DNA of 64,000 nucleotides from Cornus controversa (GCA_026545225.1 CM048849.1:55075836-55139835); one strand, 5' to 3'; counted from the stretch's first letter, positions 21,742 to 34,821 are shown. The notes: a model not told the origin generated them from the letters alone. Translations and numbers: made by a program.

Positions 21742-23150
21742 TTCTACACAAACACTTATCTATCTCCTTTTGGTGTACTTATTAGATTTCCGGCTCCTCC
21801 TTCAATCTAGGTTAGTTAGTTGATTCCTTTTTATTATGGCTAGGTTGTGATATTTATGACACATGATTATATATGTGCAATTGCCTAATATGGTAGATCT
21901 TTAACTGATGATTTGTGCTTGAAAAGGTATTTTTGCTTATAATTCTCATTGCTTATTAGTGTATGCTTGGTCGCGATTAATGTTTGCACATAGTTATAAA
22001 TTTATGGTTGGCAAGGATATGATTATAGGGCATTGTTCTGTTCATTTTAGAGATGGAACTCTTAATAAGCTGCTACTATATATTGGGCATCTTACTTGTT
22101 TCAATTAGTCATTTATTATAGATCGGAGCTCTGAGAATACGGGTTTCAAGTTTTTTTTATCAATTCCAGGTTTAGTATCTTAATTGCACCGAAGTATTCT
22201 AGTGAATACTACAACAAAATAATGTCTTAATACCGCAAATCTGACAGCAATCTGTATTAATTGATTACCAGCAGGGGTGTGTGAATGTCCCAAGTCATGT
22301 GCAGAAGCCACAATACTTGAGCATTAGTTGTCAGAACATGTTTGAAAATGCTAGCTTTTGTTTGTTATCATAGAAATTCAAACACACTCAGCTTTGTTTT
22401 GGGGGAATTTGGATTTCCAACTTTCTACTTTAAAAGGTAAGTTTTATTTTGATTTTTCAGGTTGGATTACATATATATATGTATATATGATTTTCATATA
22501 TATAGACACACACATGATCTCCATACACACACACACAATTTGAAGGTGAGGGTTGTGGTATCTAGGTTTATGTCGCAGTGCACAGTGGCCTGGTGACTGG
22601 GGTAGTGAGGGAATGGCAGATAAGGGAGAGGACTTAAATTCTGTTCATTATGAAGTATTCTGCAAATCTAATGGTGCACACAGTGTCATATGTTAAAATG
22701 CCATTTTTATACTCCGAGTTTCAAATTTTAAAGTAAATGTAGTAAAGTGTCCACATCGGATTAGTGTAGGAAAAAGTGGGGAGAGTTTTGATCCGACGAC
22801 GGGTGGGGGAAGGGGAGAGAAATAAATACATGTATGTATGGCCGTCTTGGGGAGAACTTTCTCTCTCCATAATTCTAGAGCCGTAAATGGAATTAATTAA
22901 CTCACAGTAAATCTATCACACACCATGCCAACAAATGGAAAGATAATGTCTCAAGACTCGCATCGATCTTTGCAATGATTACCATCAACCAAGATCTCTG
23001 TCCTATACGGCAAACCCAATTCTTTGTATAACTGAAGAGATACTGATGTAGAACGGGAAAGAGAGAAGAATTAGGGGGAGAAGAAATCTGTAAGACTCTA
23101 ATCCATTCAATATTTATCAAAGTCTACTATATCTGCTATCAGAATATCTA
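21742..23150. other. 3' flank of DUF295 paralog 1 and intergenic sequence
   Basis: Begins with the probable 3' UTR. (TA)n and (CA)n runs lie at about 22470-22540. A GC-richer patch at about 22760-22860 ends in TC-rich sequence, but I see no gene. Confidence 0.4.
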
Positions 23151-23154
23151 TCAT

Positions 23155-23510
23155 CGGTGCCGGAAGATAATCTAGCCTAGCCTATGAATCCATGATCTGT
23201 GCCGGAAGATAATCTAGCCTTTGCGTTGACGCCGATATTAGATACGCATCATCCCTGGTTCATTTGCTCATTGCTACTGTCAGTTCTCTCTCTTCCCAAC
23301 CTAACCTCTCTCTCATCTACTCCATCTTCGCCTCTCTCTACCTCACTCTTTCATCTCTCTCACTCCATCTTCACCTCTCTCTACCTCACTATCTCTCTCA
23401 TCTACTCCATCTTCATCTCTCTCTACCTCACTGTCTTTCATCTCTCTCACTCCATCTTCGCCTCTCTCTACCTCACTGTCTTTCATCTCTCATTCTGTTT
23501 CGGAGGTTCT
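23155..23510. repeat. Short direct repeat and CT-rich minisatellite
   Basis: TGCCGGAAGATAATCTAGCC occurs twice, 42 bases apart (about 23157 and 23199). From about 23290 to 23500 there are roughly four units of 55-60 bases built from TCTCTCACTCCATCTTC and CCTCTCTCTACCTCACT. The long open frames here come from this composition and are not genes. Confidence 0.75.
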
Positions 23511-25150
23511 CTATTTAGATCTCTTATCTCACCCCGAATGAATACGCACACATATATCTTCATCCTCTCTTCATTACAACTTTGTATAATTTCGTCACTC
23601 ACCAACACCTCCTATGATTTGTGTCGTATATCACATACACCATCTCTTTCAAAGTGCATCGTGTTGGTGCATTTTTTACGGTGAAATGACCTTATTGCCT
23701 TTTGACTTCTAATCTAACCCTTTTGTATACTACATTTACCCATTTAATCCTGTGTAATAGACCAAAATACCTCTAACTATGTCGTATTATTATATATTTA
23801 TGCCCTATTATCATTTGTTCTAATTTCAAACCCTAATTATCATCTGTTCTAATTTCTGGCGAGATCGACAGCAGTTGCAAAGAATGCGAAGATGGAAAAG
23901 ATGAACTGAGAGCATCATGATGACCAGAAACTTCGGCATCGACATCGGCAAGAGTAGATGCCGATGAGGATGACTCGACGGTGGCTTCGCGATTTCGGTG
24001 TTGTCCTTTTCTTTTCTTTTTTTGTTGATTGGATCTTAATTTTGGGCAAATCTGGGACTGATATGAGGGTGTCGTTTGGTGAGGTATGATTGCAATAATG
24101 GGTTTGAAGCTTTGATAATGGCTTTGATTGGTTGGGTTGGGTTCGTTTATGGCTATTTGACAATTTGAATGGACAATTTGGGTTTCGATGAGGGTGAGGC
24201 AGCGGTGGTGTGATTTTGGGTTTTGGTTGGTTAGTTGGGGATCGCAGTGGTTTATTTGGGTTTGTGGGAATGGCTGAGGTGTAGTGTCTAGTGGAGTTGT
24301 GGGTGTTTGTTAATGAACAGTAAGTATGGGTTTGGGTGGTTAGATGAAGGGCAACAAAGTTCAAAGCTTGGTGAACAAAAGTGATGGTGGGGCTATGCGT
24401 TGAAGGTGGTGGATGGTTGGGTTTGGGCTTATCTGTTGGAATTACTTGAGGCTGGTTTAATGGGGTAAATGAACAGTAGTTAAACTGGATTGAGACTGAA
24501 GATTGGAGGAGTGTTATGATCCTTTGCTTTGATACAAACTGATGTTGGTCGGAAAATAGATTGATTTAAAATCAGAAAGCATGTGATTTTTTCTGAAAAT
24601 TTTCATTTTTCTGGGAAAAAAAAAAGCTGGGTTTTTCTCTCCAACTATGGATGTATTTTAGCTTTGGTATTGGCAAGAGTGAAGGCTATTTTGGTCAATT
24701 CAGTGGTATGATATTTTTATATGAAAATTATTTAAATAATCAGAGACAATCAGGACATTTTACATATTAAAAAATGAAAAATCTGACAGATAGTGTTAAT
24801 GATGAAATTACACAAAGTTGTAGCCGCGTGAATACATCAACACTTAGAAAGTATTAGTGATATTTACCTTTTTTTTTTTTTTTTTTTTCAGGTACTCACA
24901 CACATGGCCTAAGGCCCTGAGCCTCTTTAAAGGTTGGAAAGTTGTACCCATTACCCAACGGTCAAACAAGGGATCTGTTGAGAACATGATCAAGAAGATT
25001 ATCTCATCTACTATGTTAATATCCTTTCCATGATAGATTAAGAAATGCACAATAGTTGTGTGGATGTTGGTTACACCCCTCTTACATGGATTTAAATTTA
25101 CGATATATCAATCAAATAAAACAAAGAAAAATGTCTTTTTACGCCTAAAA
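23511..25150. other. Intergenic, no recognisable gene
   Basis: Between 24000 and 24500 one strand is rich in TTGGG/GGTTTG words, which makes long but compositional frames on the other strand. The sequence AGTGATATTTACC near 24855 recurs near 33905, suggesting a shared element end. A T-run lies at about 24870-24889. Confidence 0.35.
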
Positions 25151-25154
25151 AATT

Positions 25155-25345
25155 TAAAAAACTTTAAGCCCTACTCAGGTTAGCAAGATCTCGAGGAGCA
25201 ATCCTCGAGTCCTGAAACCTGAACCCCGCTCTGGTTACTAAAACTTCAAAGAGCAATCATCGCGTCCTCAAAGCCAAATGCCTTGTTCAGGTCACTAAAA
25301 CTTCGAGGAACAATCCTCGGATCCTAAAAAAACTTAAGCCCAACT
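25155..25345. repeat. Diverged tandem repeat, about 60-70 bp, three units
   Basis: Each unit carries CAGGTYACTARAACTTCGAGGAGCAATCCTCG(A/G)-like text followed by TCCT. Arrays of this style occur in the 3' non-coding part of plant gypsy elements (compare 54150-55100), so this is probably a fragment of one. The assignment is tentative. Confidence 0.5.
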
Positions 25346-27459
25346 CAGGTCACTAGAAAATCCTTTGCTCTAAAATGTTTTCATTTTTTTTTTTATCTTA
25401 TGTTAGAGATCATGTCAATATTTTTTGGGAAAAAAGTCCTAGTGTTTGGCTTCTGAAAATGTTTTTAAATGAAATCAAATTTCTTATGAAAATCAAACTT
25501 GCTTTCTTACCAAAGCCATTAATTTGTCCAAGTCATTGCTTATTCAATCTCTCTCTTTATATAAACAAAACACCGGAAAAATATGAGAGATTGCTGGGAG
25601 ATCTCTTAACCAAACAGTAGGGAGAGGGATAAAGACAGAATTCCATAAAAGTGAGCAAGTCCGGAGTGAAACCAGCCAAATCAAAGGTTGCTCAGGGAAC
25701 AACCTAGTGAGGTTATCCCCTTTCAAAATTATAAATTCCATACAATATGACTGCATGCATATAATCAAATCAATTAAGGAAACAAGATGCCAGCAGCCTA
25801 TTTGGAAAGTAAAATATGGACCAATCAGAGCATGCAGCCTCTGAATGAAACAAAATGAAGTTTTTACTCACATACAACTGAGGAAGCTAGTACCAACCAG
25901 TTTTCTTTGAACGCTCTTGGACTCCGAAACTTTTTAGCCTTACTAATCCAAATACTCTCCAAAATAGCCTTTAAGCTTGAAAAGCGAAAAGTCATTTTTC
26001 AAAAGTCAATTCAACTAGGCCTAAGAATCTTGTGTGAACATATTAAAACAAGAATTTCCTCCATCCTTTTTAACTGTCCATTTTTATTTTCAACGAGGGA
26101 CAATTAAAAAGAGACGAAGGGAGAAATACAAGAGATAAGGCCCCCCACCAACACACACATTGAGATAAATATCTGGATGGAAGGATATCTGGATAATAAT
26201 ATATCAAAAAGAAGAGAAAAAACAAATTAAATAATAAGTTAAAAACAAATCCAAATCACACAGAATAAAAACATGTTTGGTAATAACAATTTCCAAAATG
26301 TGTTTTTTCTACTATTAATTGTATAAAAACTCCATCATTTAAAGGGCTTGAAATAAAAAATCTTGTACAGAATAAAAGAAATTTTGTAAATTGTACCCTT
26401 TAATGGGATTTGCCAAACACATATTTATTCTTATTAAAAAGCCTTAAATCAACAATTTGGCACACACCCAACATTTTGCCTAAACTCGTATTTGAACAAT
26501 TTTTTGGGCTTCTTTTAAAGCCCATTTGAGAAGTTTGCATTAGTCATGGTTTTTTTGTGTTCATGTGTGCGAGGGATTTGTAATCTTTGAGAAGTTTGCA
26601 TTACTCATTCTTAAAGTCAATTTTACCTGAGGCATTTTGTTAGCGAATTGGCTCAAATTCACTGTAAAACAAAGAGAAGTGTAAATTTGATCACCATCCA
26701 CCGCATTGTGACACAAAACAGGTTGACTCGTTATTATAATGATCAATTGCCAAGTTAAGGGACCAACACGTGGCAATGAGTTTTGTGTCGCAATGAGGTG
26801 GATGTAGCTTGGACTGAGATTGGTGCAGTTAGCATTATCACAGTCAACCCCTTAAACCAAAAATGAGATGGGAGTTACAAATATAGCAAATGCCAAAAAT
26901 AGGGAGATGAATACCATATCAATTATAGGTCAATATGTCTTCAAATTAGTATTCAACAAGAAAGACCAATATCAAACTATCTAAATGTTTCATCAAGAGC
27001 ACCAATGGAACCAAACAACTACTACTTTACTTGTCTTGGTTGCAAGCCAAGTGCTACCTTCACTTTTCTCTCTGGATCAAGATTGTTTTCAACTTCAAAA
27101 TTCTTCTCCAATGCCTTTGGTCGCTGAGTATAATCATTGTGCTGAAACAGTTGAAGATATACAATTCTTTAATACATATAAATTGTTTAATAGACCTTTT
27201 CTTTTTATTTTTGTTAAGTAACCAATTAATAGCTAAAGAAGACACAAAATGCTGGCAATGAGACATAGTTGAGATATAGATGCATATGTACTATTCTACT
27301 ATTATCTAAATATGAACACGTTGTTTGAAATCTATAGTAGCCACTTTATATGATCACTTCATATGAAATAAGAATTAAAATTAACCCTACATGTCTCTAA
27401 TCTTCTCCAAACATTATATTAAGATATATACTGTTTTTTAAGAATTCAATTCTCAAAGT

Positions 27460-27492
<33 letters not shown>

Positions 27493-27630
27493 AAACCCAA
27501 ATGTTGAAGATGAAACATATAAGGTATACAACACGAACTTGAAGGCTACCAATTAACTTGTAATCCTGACAACATATCATAATGATGCAACTAAAAAGTT
27601 TGATTTTTTCAGGAAGAAGCTAACACTTAA
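25346..27630. other. Intergenic, low-complexity and unassigned sequence
   Basis: Two facing TGTTTGG-type ends at about 26272 and 26420 hint at a short, degraded inverted-repeat element. A (CT)n microsatellite is at 27461-27492. Open frames at 26985-27261 on both strands are not recognisable as any family. Confidence 0.35.
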
Positions 27631-27636
27631 CATCAA

Positions 27637-27750
27637 CGTTGTTGAAGTGACTGTATGCCAAGTTTATCAGCAACCTCAGAAGCACACATTGTGTGTGGAA
27701 GGTCTTGTTTATTTGCAAATACAAAGTATTGTTGCATCATATAGTTCCTC
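27637..27750 (-). pseudogene. Exon relic of an ARF-type small GTPase
   Basis: On the minus strand the sequence reads EELYDATIL, then [19 protein letters not shown], then [10 protein letters not shown]. This matches the region of ADP-ribosylation factors that holds the NKQD guanine-specificity motif. It is preceded by a good splice acceptor (TTGTTACAG at its 5' side). One extra base before the NKQD part breaks the frame, and the following ARF sequence (HWYIQ...) is absent. Only one exon-sized piece is left, so it cannot make a GTPase. Confidence 0.7.
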
Positions 27751-28925
27751 CTGTAACAAGGGTGAAAATTGACTGCATATATTTGATCACCATTTTGATA
27801 ATTTTATACGCAGTCTTAAATTTTAGTGTATCACAAAAAGATGATGCTAGTTAACATAATTTTTTTCTCTGTCTTCATGTAATGTTAAAAATAGTTGAAA
27901 GGAATTAAGCAATTGTATATCCTAGTGGACATGTCAATTCTGTTCCAAGCTTGATCAAATTTTATAGCTCTTCTTCATTGGTTTCAAATTTAAAAACTGT
28001 ATAAAACCGACTCATAAACTATGTTACCCGAACTTGGGCACGGGTGTCACACACACGCGTGTGTCTAAGAGTCAGATTCGTCTATCTATCAAATTATAAG
28101 ACATAGAAACATATATTAGATTAAAAGTGTTCAAAAATCAGACACGAGTACTTAGAACACTGCACAAAAAATATTTACGATTATAATATTTAAACACACA
28201 TAGGCATGACATAATTAATGAATGAGATTCAGAGAGAATGAGAGAGAGTGCAAGTTCTGGTAAGTGTTAAAAAATAAAAGTTCTGGTAAGTTGTATTCAT
28301 TTAAATTTGTATTAGAGTAAAATTACTAATCATTACCACTACTGCATAGCAATACGTAACTAGAACCTACAGCCCTTGTAGCTTTTGCATTTTTATTTTG
28401 GCAAGAAAAAAAATTTACAGAAAGTAAAACTGAAGTAAACTCTATAATCGTCATTTTACTAAACTTTTGTTATATATATATATATATACGTGTGCGTGCG
28501 TGTGTTGTATATATTTTTCTACCACCAAATAAAAATTAACTCCAAAAAGTATATTCAGTTAGCTTACAGCTGTAACCCCTATTGCATTGCAAGTCTCGGT
28601 TTTTTTAAAACAGAAAAGAAAACAAAATAAAAAAAAAATGGTGCAGCTATGCCTATGCGCTAGTAACAGCAAACTAGAGACGCGCTTAGAGTTATGGTTT
28701 ACAAAGTTTTATTATTATAGTATTATATAATAAGTGATGTGATATTCCCAGTCTCATTTTTAATTATTATACTTCATTTATCTTTTTTTTAAAATAAATG
28801 ATAAGAAAATTTTAAATTAATTAATACATCATTTTTTATTTTATAATAACACAACTACCCTTTATACTATAAACTTAAACTTTTTTTTTAACTTCTTTAC
28901 TTTCTATATTACTTTTATTTATTTT
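27751..28925. other. Intergenic, no gene seen
   Basis: Very AT-rich with a (TA)n(CG)n-like run at about 28472-28505. Around 28715-28790 the text resembles, in inverse orientation, the right side of the next repeat block (29600-29650), so these may be the ends of one degraded element. Confidence 0.35.
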
Positions 28926-28929
28926 TGAT

Positions 28930-29490
28930 TTTTGTCAAAAAAAAATAATTTTTTTACCTTCTTTAGTACTTTTTTTTTTCCTCCGGTCAAAAGAGATAAT
29001 TTTTTCTTAAGTTTTTTTTTTTAAATTGTCAAAAGAGATAATTTATTCAACAAATATTACTTTTTTTTTTTGAACTATTTTTTTCGGTCCTTCCAAAAGA
29101 GATCATTTCTTTTTTTAGTCCTAGCAAAAGAAATAATTTATTAAAAAAATATAACTTATTTTTGAATCCTCTCAATGGAGATGATTTATTTAACAAGAAT
29201 AAATTTTTTTCAAGTACTTTGTTTTTGAGTCTGTCAAAAGATATAATTTATTGAACAGAATAACTTTTTTTGTGTACTTTTTAATTTTTTATTCTTGCCA
29301 AAAAATATAATTTATTTAACAGAAATAATATATATATATATATATATATTTTTTTGTCTTGCCAAAAGATAATTTATTCAACATATATAACTTTTTTTTG
29401 GGTCTAGAACTTTTTTTTTTGGGTTATTTTTTTTCAAGTATTTTTTTTTTTTTTGTATTTTTGGTTTATTCTGTCAAAAGAATAAAAAAA
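28930..29490. repeat. Diverged tandem array built on CAAAAGAGATAATTTATT
   Basis: About nine imperfect units of 40-70 bases each carry (G/C)(T/C)CAAAAGA(G/T)ATAATTTATT followed by AACA and a T-rich spacer. The array lies between two facing, imperfect ends (GATGTGATATT near 28736 and AATATCGCATC near 29637) that may be the terminal inverted repeats of a non-coding DNA element. Confidence 0.65.
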
Positions 29491-29689
29491 ATTAAAGATT
29501 GGAGAGAAAAAGAGATATCTAAAAGGGTAGTTTAGTATTTTGAAGAAAAAAAAATAATCATTCATATGTGAAGTTAAGGTTAAAAGTGACATTTTTTTTT
29601 AAAATGGGAGTGCAATGAAGAAAAGGGGAGTGCAAATATCGCATCCCTGTAATATAATAGTATATATAATATACTATTGTAGATTTGTG

Positions 29690-29845
29690 AAGAAAATATC
29701 TATGCACATCTACGGTCTAAAATAATTTTTTATTTATGATCAAACAATCACAATTCACTCACTATATTCACACCTAAATTTACATACACACACCTACTCT
29801 CACACCTAAAATAACATTATATTTTTTATAGTGCCGTAAAAACTA
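29690..29845 (-). repeat. Dispersed repeat, member 2 of 3
   Basis: Shares with 17745-17880 and 40130-40235 a block that reads, on the minus strand, TTTTAGACCGTAGAT next to an ACTAGTGTATTACTAGT end. No coding potential. Confidence 0.5.
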
Positions 29846-29953
29846 GTAATACACTAGTGTGTGTATGTATGTATGTATGTATATATATATATATATGGTC
29901 ATACCATGAAGGAAGTCGTACACACGCCGGTATCTCATTGACCACGGTCATCA

Positions 29954-30149
29954 ACGGACAATACTTGGGTCCAACCCTATGCGAACCAAGTTGGTTCTCT
30001 CGAGTGATGTGACCTAATAAAAGTGTGACACGTGTCTAGAAAAAAAAAATTAAAAATGAGTATTACCCATTTTTTACGAGTTGAACAAAATGACAATGTT
30101 AGACTCCGAGTCTCCAATCAATGCATCTTAATATTCACTATTGTTAAAC

Positions 30150-30195
<46 letters not shown>

Positions 30196-30676
30196 GTGAA
30201 TAGATTGAAAAGAGACCAGGATGTTACATATATATATATAGAAATATAATTAATCGTTACAGAAATATCATAGATATATATATATATCGTGTATATATAT
30301 ATTGATTGTTACTGAAATATATATACAATATTGTTACAGAAAATACATGTGGGTATATGTATATTAATGATGAAAGGAAGTGATATGGATGTGAGAGAAA
30401 TACAATTTGGATCAAGACGAGAGAGATACATGCATAAGAGAGTTTGTTGCAATGAGAAAGAGCAAGAGAGAGAAATATAAATGAGAGAGATTGTTTTATG
30501 TGAGAGAGAATCTGGTTTGGGTTACGGGTTAACCTGTTAAAAAAAATAGATTTTTTTCATTTTTAACCTCTTTTAATATTTTTATAAAATTGGGACATGT
30601 GTCACACTTTTATTGAATCACATCACTTAGAAGAACCAACTTGGTTCGCATAGGGTTGGACCCAAGTATTGTCCGT
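29954..30676. mobile_element. Inverted-repeat DNA element (MITE-like), 723 bp
   Basis: The two ends are inverted copies over about 85-90 bases, starting ACGGACAATACTTGGGTCCA on each strand and continuing through GCGAACCAAGTTGGTTCT and AAAGTGTGACACRTGTC. The middle is AT microsatellite and low-complexity sequence with no gene. Flanks read CATCA and CATGA, a possible imperfect 5-bp target duplication, so the superfamily is uncertain. Confidence 0.75.
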
Positions 30677-32260
30677 CATGAACCTTCCGAAAAAGGCTAT
30701 TTTTGGAACCAACCAGTCACTTTCAAACCAGTAAACTTACTTTATAATATCGTGATTGGCAGCGACTTATGAAATAAAACATGAAATTTTTTTTTAATCC
30801 TTCCCAAACATCAACCCACACATCTCTCCATGTTTTCGTTTTGTCATCAGCCACGTCCGGTAGAGGCGATGAAGGATCCTACTGATATCCAGTGTTGGTG
30901 TTCGTGTCGACACAAACACTCCCACAGGCACGGGCGAGTCCAGGTAACACAGCTCACCTCTAGTAGACATTAAATTAAAACTACAATCCAAATAACACTT
31001 TACAATTGATAGTAAAGGACAATGCTTGAAAACACTCTACATTTACATATATATAATTTATATGCTCATACCTCATCAAATAATAATAAAAATATTAAAG
31101 GACAGTCACCAAGAAAACCCCAATAATAAGTTGAGAATACTTTGAAATTATTAGCAATACTTACCCATCCCAATGTCTAAATCAAACTCTAACAATGAAA
31201 AAAAAAAAATTAGCTGCTGGACCTATGCATAAATGCCCCATAATTGGCATAGTTAGCTACTATAACCAAATCATATGTTTTTCATATGATAACTGATACA
31301 TTTAAATTCATGAATAGTGGAGGATACAATTGAAATTATGCATAAATGCCCCAGGGTTTATGAACTAATAAAACTGTGGTAAGAGAAGTAGAAGACAAAC
31401 CAGAAAGCCATGAAGTACCTCTATGGCTTCGCGGAGGAGAACTTGAGGGAAAACAGAACCGAGAAAAAAGTAGTGTTTTGTTCTTGCAAAAAAACGAAAA
31501 AAAAAAGAAGGAAAATGGTCAGATCTAAGATAATATATATAGTATAAAACCAAAAATAGGGTCAAATCTAAGGTTTTGCTAAGAAAAAACACGGATTTGA
31601 AAAAGAAAAAAAAAGTCAGATCTATGATAACAAGTGAAATACAAATCGAGGTCGCCGTCTGAGAAATTGACAACGAACAAAGCTTGCAGGATAGCAAAAG
31701 AGTTCTCCCAAATCGCCAAAGAGATGATTATAGTGATGTATTGGATTGCCAAAAATGTTTCTGGAAGATTTTTAATATTTGGGGTACAGTGATTTTTGAA
31801 TTCCGGTACACTTGATTCTCAAAGTCCCCTGCTCTATAAAATAAAAAGGGTCAATATTAGAAAGTTTGATTAAAACGTGCTTGTTAAAAAATCTCAAATG
31901 GTGTATTGGCAACTTTTACATCATGCAAAAAAAAAAAAAATTGTATGTCATTTGACTTTGTCAAATAATTTATTTAACCTTTAAAATTACATAAAATACT
32001 AAAATACACTATCTTTTACTTCTCTTCTTTCTCCTCCTCTCTCCTCTCTATTCTCTCTCCTCAATACTGGATTATAATTGAATTGTAAAAATTAACCAAT
32101 ACTTTATATATATATATATTTGAAAGAAAATAGAAATCCTTGTAAGCATCAATTTATATATAAAAGGAAAAAAACAAACAAAGCCAAAAATTTACTAATA
32201 AAAAATAAAAAAAGTTAAATATTTCAAAGTTAATTTTCCTTAAATACATTGACTATCCAT
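30677..32260. other. Intergenic, no clear gene
   Basis: Includes a GC-richer patch at 30840-30970 and one at 31400-31470. The latter has a splice-like junction on the minus strand, but neither is recognisable. The rest is AT-rich with poly(A) runs. Confidence 0.35.
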
Positions 32261-32299
32261 TGAAGACCTGAAGCTCAATGCACCAATCAACCATCATAT

Positions 32300-33130
32300 T
32301 CATCCACAATCTATCCATGGCCGAGACCCACAAGCTCCAACTAAACCAATGTACAAAATCGAGCCACTATTGAAGCATCACTGCCGACGTCATCTCTACT
32401 CCACTACTCGAAGTCGACTGGACCTCCATGGATGTTGATTTGAGCTTACACTTGGTGGGTTTTTCATAGAGAAAATGATGATGGTGGTGAGGAACTTAGA
32501 TGGTGGCTCTCGGTTATGTTGTTGATGGTAGTGCAGACATGGGTCTTCGCAATGGAGCTTGATGGAACCGGTGATGGGTCTGTTCGTGGTAGAAACGGAG
32601 AAGGAGCATAGGTGGTTTCATGGCAAAGAAGAGCTCAGTTGTGGTGGCATGGGTGGCTGGTTGTGGGATTTCTCTGCAGTGTTTAGAATGGTAGTGGATT
32701 GAAGCTTCGCAATAGAGCTTATATGGACCTTTGCATGGTGGTAGTGGTGCTCTAGTGGGTTGCTCAACAATGGTTCAAACATGGTTGCTTTGACATTGAG
32801 GTTGGTGGTTAGAGATGGTGGTTGCTTCATAGTGGACAGTGCATGGCTGAGACCCATAAGCTCCAGCTGAACTAATGTGTAGAACCGAGCCACCATTGAA
32901 GCATCAATGCTGACGCCATCTCTGCTCCACTACCCGAAGCCAATCGGACCTCCATATATGTTAATTTGAGCTTACACTTGGTGGGTCTTTCATGGAAGAA
33001 ATGATGACGGTGGTAAGGAACTTAGGTGGTGGCTCTTAACTGTGCTATTGATAATGGTGAACACATGAGTCTTCATAATTGAGCTTGATGGAACAGATGA
33101 TGGGTTTGTTCGTGGTAGAAATGGAGAAGG
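32300..33130. repeat. Direct repeat, two copies of about 290 bp
   Basis: Copy A (about 32322-32620) and copy B (about 32845-33145) share GAGACCCAYAAGCTCCA, GAAGCATCA, TTGAGCTTACACTTGGTGGG and GATGGGTYTGTTCGTGGTAG in the same order. They lie about 525 bases apart. The region up to 33680 is compositionally odd (CCACC/GGTGG words) and makes open frames without recognisable products. It may be the inside of a non-coding DNA transposon. Confidence 0.6.
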
Positions 33131-33145
33131 AACATATGTGGTTTC

Positions 33146-34060
33146 GGCAATAGTTGAGCTCAATTTTTACATATATATTTATATGAGCACAGGTTATTAT
33201 CTTCTCCGATAAGCTCCATAGTCCATTGGAACATCCAAACCGAACCACTAGCGAAGTCCACCACTATACCTGAGCTCCATCCGACCTCCATGCTCACAAC
33301 CGGCACCACCACCTCTAGTTGAGCACCATGCATGGCCATCCTGACCTCACTGTTCACTACCAAAGAAGACCCATGAAACATAGACCAAATAAGACCCAAC
33401 TACCGAAATGGGCTGTCATCACCATACTCCACCCGAAGCCGCAAACCCAGCTCAATCTATGCACTCCACCATCCACGTGCATCATCAAAGTCACACCAAA
33501 TGCCATGACTAGAACAGAGAATATAGGTAGACACAAAAAAAATGAAGAGAGAGAGAGAGAAATAAAAAAATCTAACACACTGGCCACCATTAAATCGAAA
33601 CTCAAACATCCCATTTCTGGCCAGCCTAGAAGAGAAGAGAGATGGTTTATGGTGGTTGAGTTTGAGAGGGTTTAGAGAGAGAGAGGGGAAGATAGAGAGA
33701 GAAATGGATAGTGTGTTATGGGTAAAATGGTAAATATACATAACTAATATTTTTTAATAAAAATAATAATATAAAATGGAGGGTATATTAGACATTTAAC
33801 ACTTAAACTAATGGAGTTAGGAACGAAAATATCACTTAAGTGTGTATGATAGTTATAAGCAAAGTTTGTCTCCGTGTGTAATAAGTTCAAATCTTAGGGG
33901 GTGTCAGTGATATTTACCTAAACAAAAAAGAGCAATGGCCAGTCGCCCAGATTCACACTCGCGCCTTTTATTGAAACAACACCCCGCCCTTTTGGTTGAA
34001 TCAACACTTTATACGTTGCTCCTACTTTTGGGAAAATTATTAAATATCACTGGAACTTTG
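33146..34060. other. Unassigned sequence, probably transposon interior
   Basis: A GA-rich patch lies at 33545-33700. The text AGTGATATTTACC near 33905 repeats that near 24855. No gene is recognised. Confidence 0.35.
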
Positions 34061-34063
34061 TGT

Positions 34064-34290
34064 ACGGGAGAATTCCATCACTAATAACTCTATATTTCAT
34101 ATTATCTCCTAAAATAGTGTGAAATAAAAGCTTATTGGTGGGATTCGTATAAATATGGAATCCCTAGTGGACTCTATGTACGGAGAATCCCACCACTAAT
34201 AACTCTCTATTTCATATTATCTCTTAAAATAGTGTGAAATAAAAGTTTATTGGTGGGATTCCTATAAATATGGAATGCCCTGGGTACTCA
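34064..34290. repeat. Tandem pair of small palindromic units, period about 115 bp
   Basis: Each unit runs from GTACGG(G)AGAAT through CACTAATAACTC to TTATTGGTGGGATTC and AAATATGGAAT. The start (AATCCCACCACTAATAA) and the end (TTATTGGTGGGATT) of a unit are inverted copies, so each unit can fold back on itself. This looks like a duplicated miniature inverted-repeat element. Confidence 0.65.
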
Positions 34291-34821
34291 ATAATTACTC
34301 TTTTATGGCACATTAAAATTTTAACTTTTTAAGACAAAATTACACCCTTGATATCACTTTGAATGTGTGTATATAAATAAATAAGGGTTAAGTGCATTAA
34401 ATCCACTTGAACTATCTTCTCTCTAAAAAAAAAACCTCGTGAATTATCAATTGAACATTTAACCCCCTGAACTATCTTCTCTCTCTGCAATAAACCCCAA
34501 ATCATTAAATTACCGTCCAAAATCTAACCTTAGTTGACACACTTGACCTACCCCAAATTTAGAATGCTAAAAATACCCTTATGACTTTTAGACCCATTAT
34601 ATATATAAATACACCTTATATCTTAGCCTCTGCAATTAACATAACTAACATATCTTATTTTATTGTATTTTCTTCTTATATATATATATTTTTATTGTAT
34701 TTTGTAAAAGTTTTTTATTCTTATTGACTTATAATTTTGTATTTATTTCATTATATTTTTATATTATATACATAGCTCTTATTTTACTGTATTTTATTCT
34801 TATATATATCTTTATATATTA

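Noticed and set aside
23915-24364. 150-codon Pro/Thr/Asn-rich open frame on the minus strand
   Set aside because: Composition-driven by TTGGG words on the plus strand; no family features and no splice context.
33319-33741. Overlapping open frames on both strands
   Set aside because: They lie in CCACC/GGTGG-rich sequence inside a repeat zone and are not recognisable.
24855-33915. Shared AGTGATATTTACC end at 24855 and 33905 taken as termini of one element family
   Set aside because: No inverted partner ends or target duplications could be found for either site.
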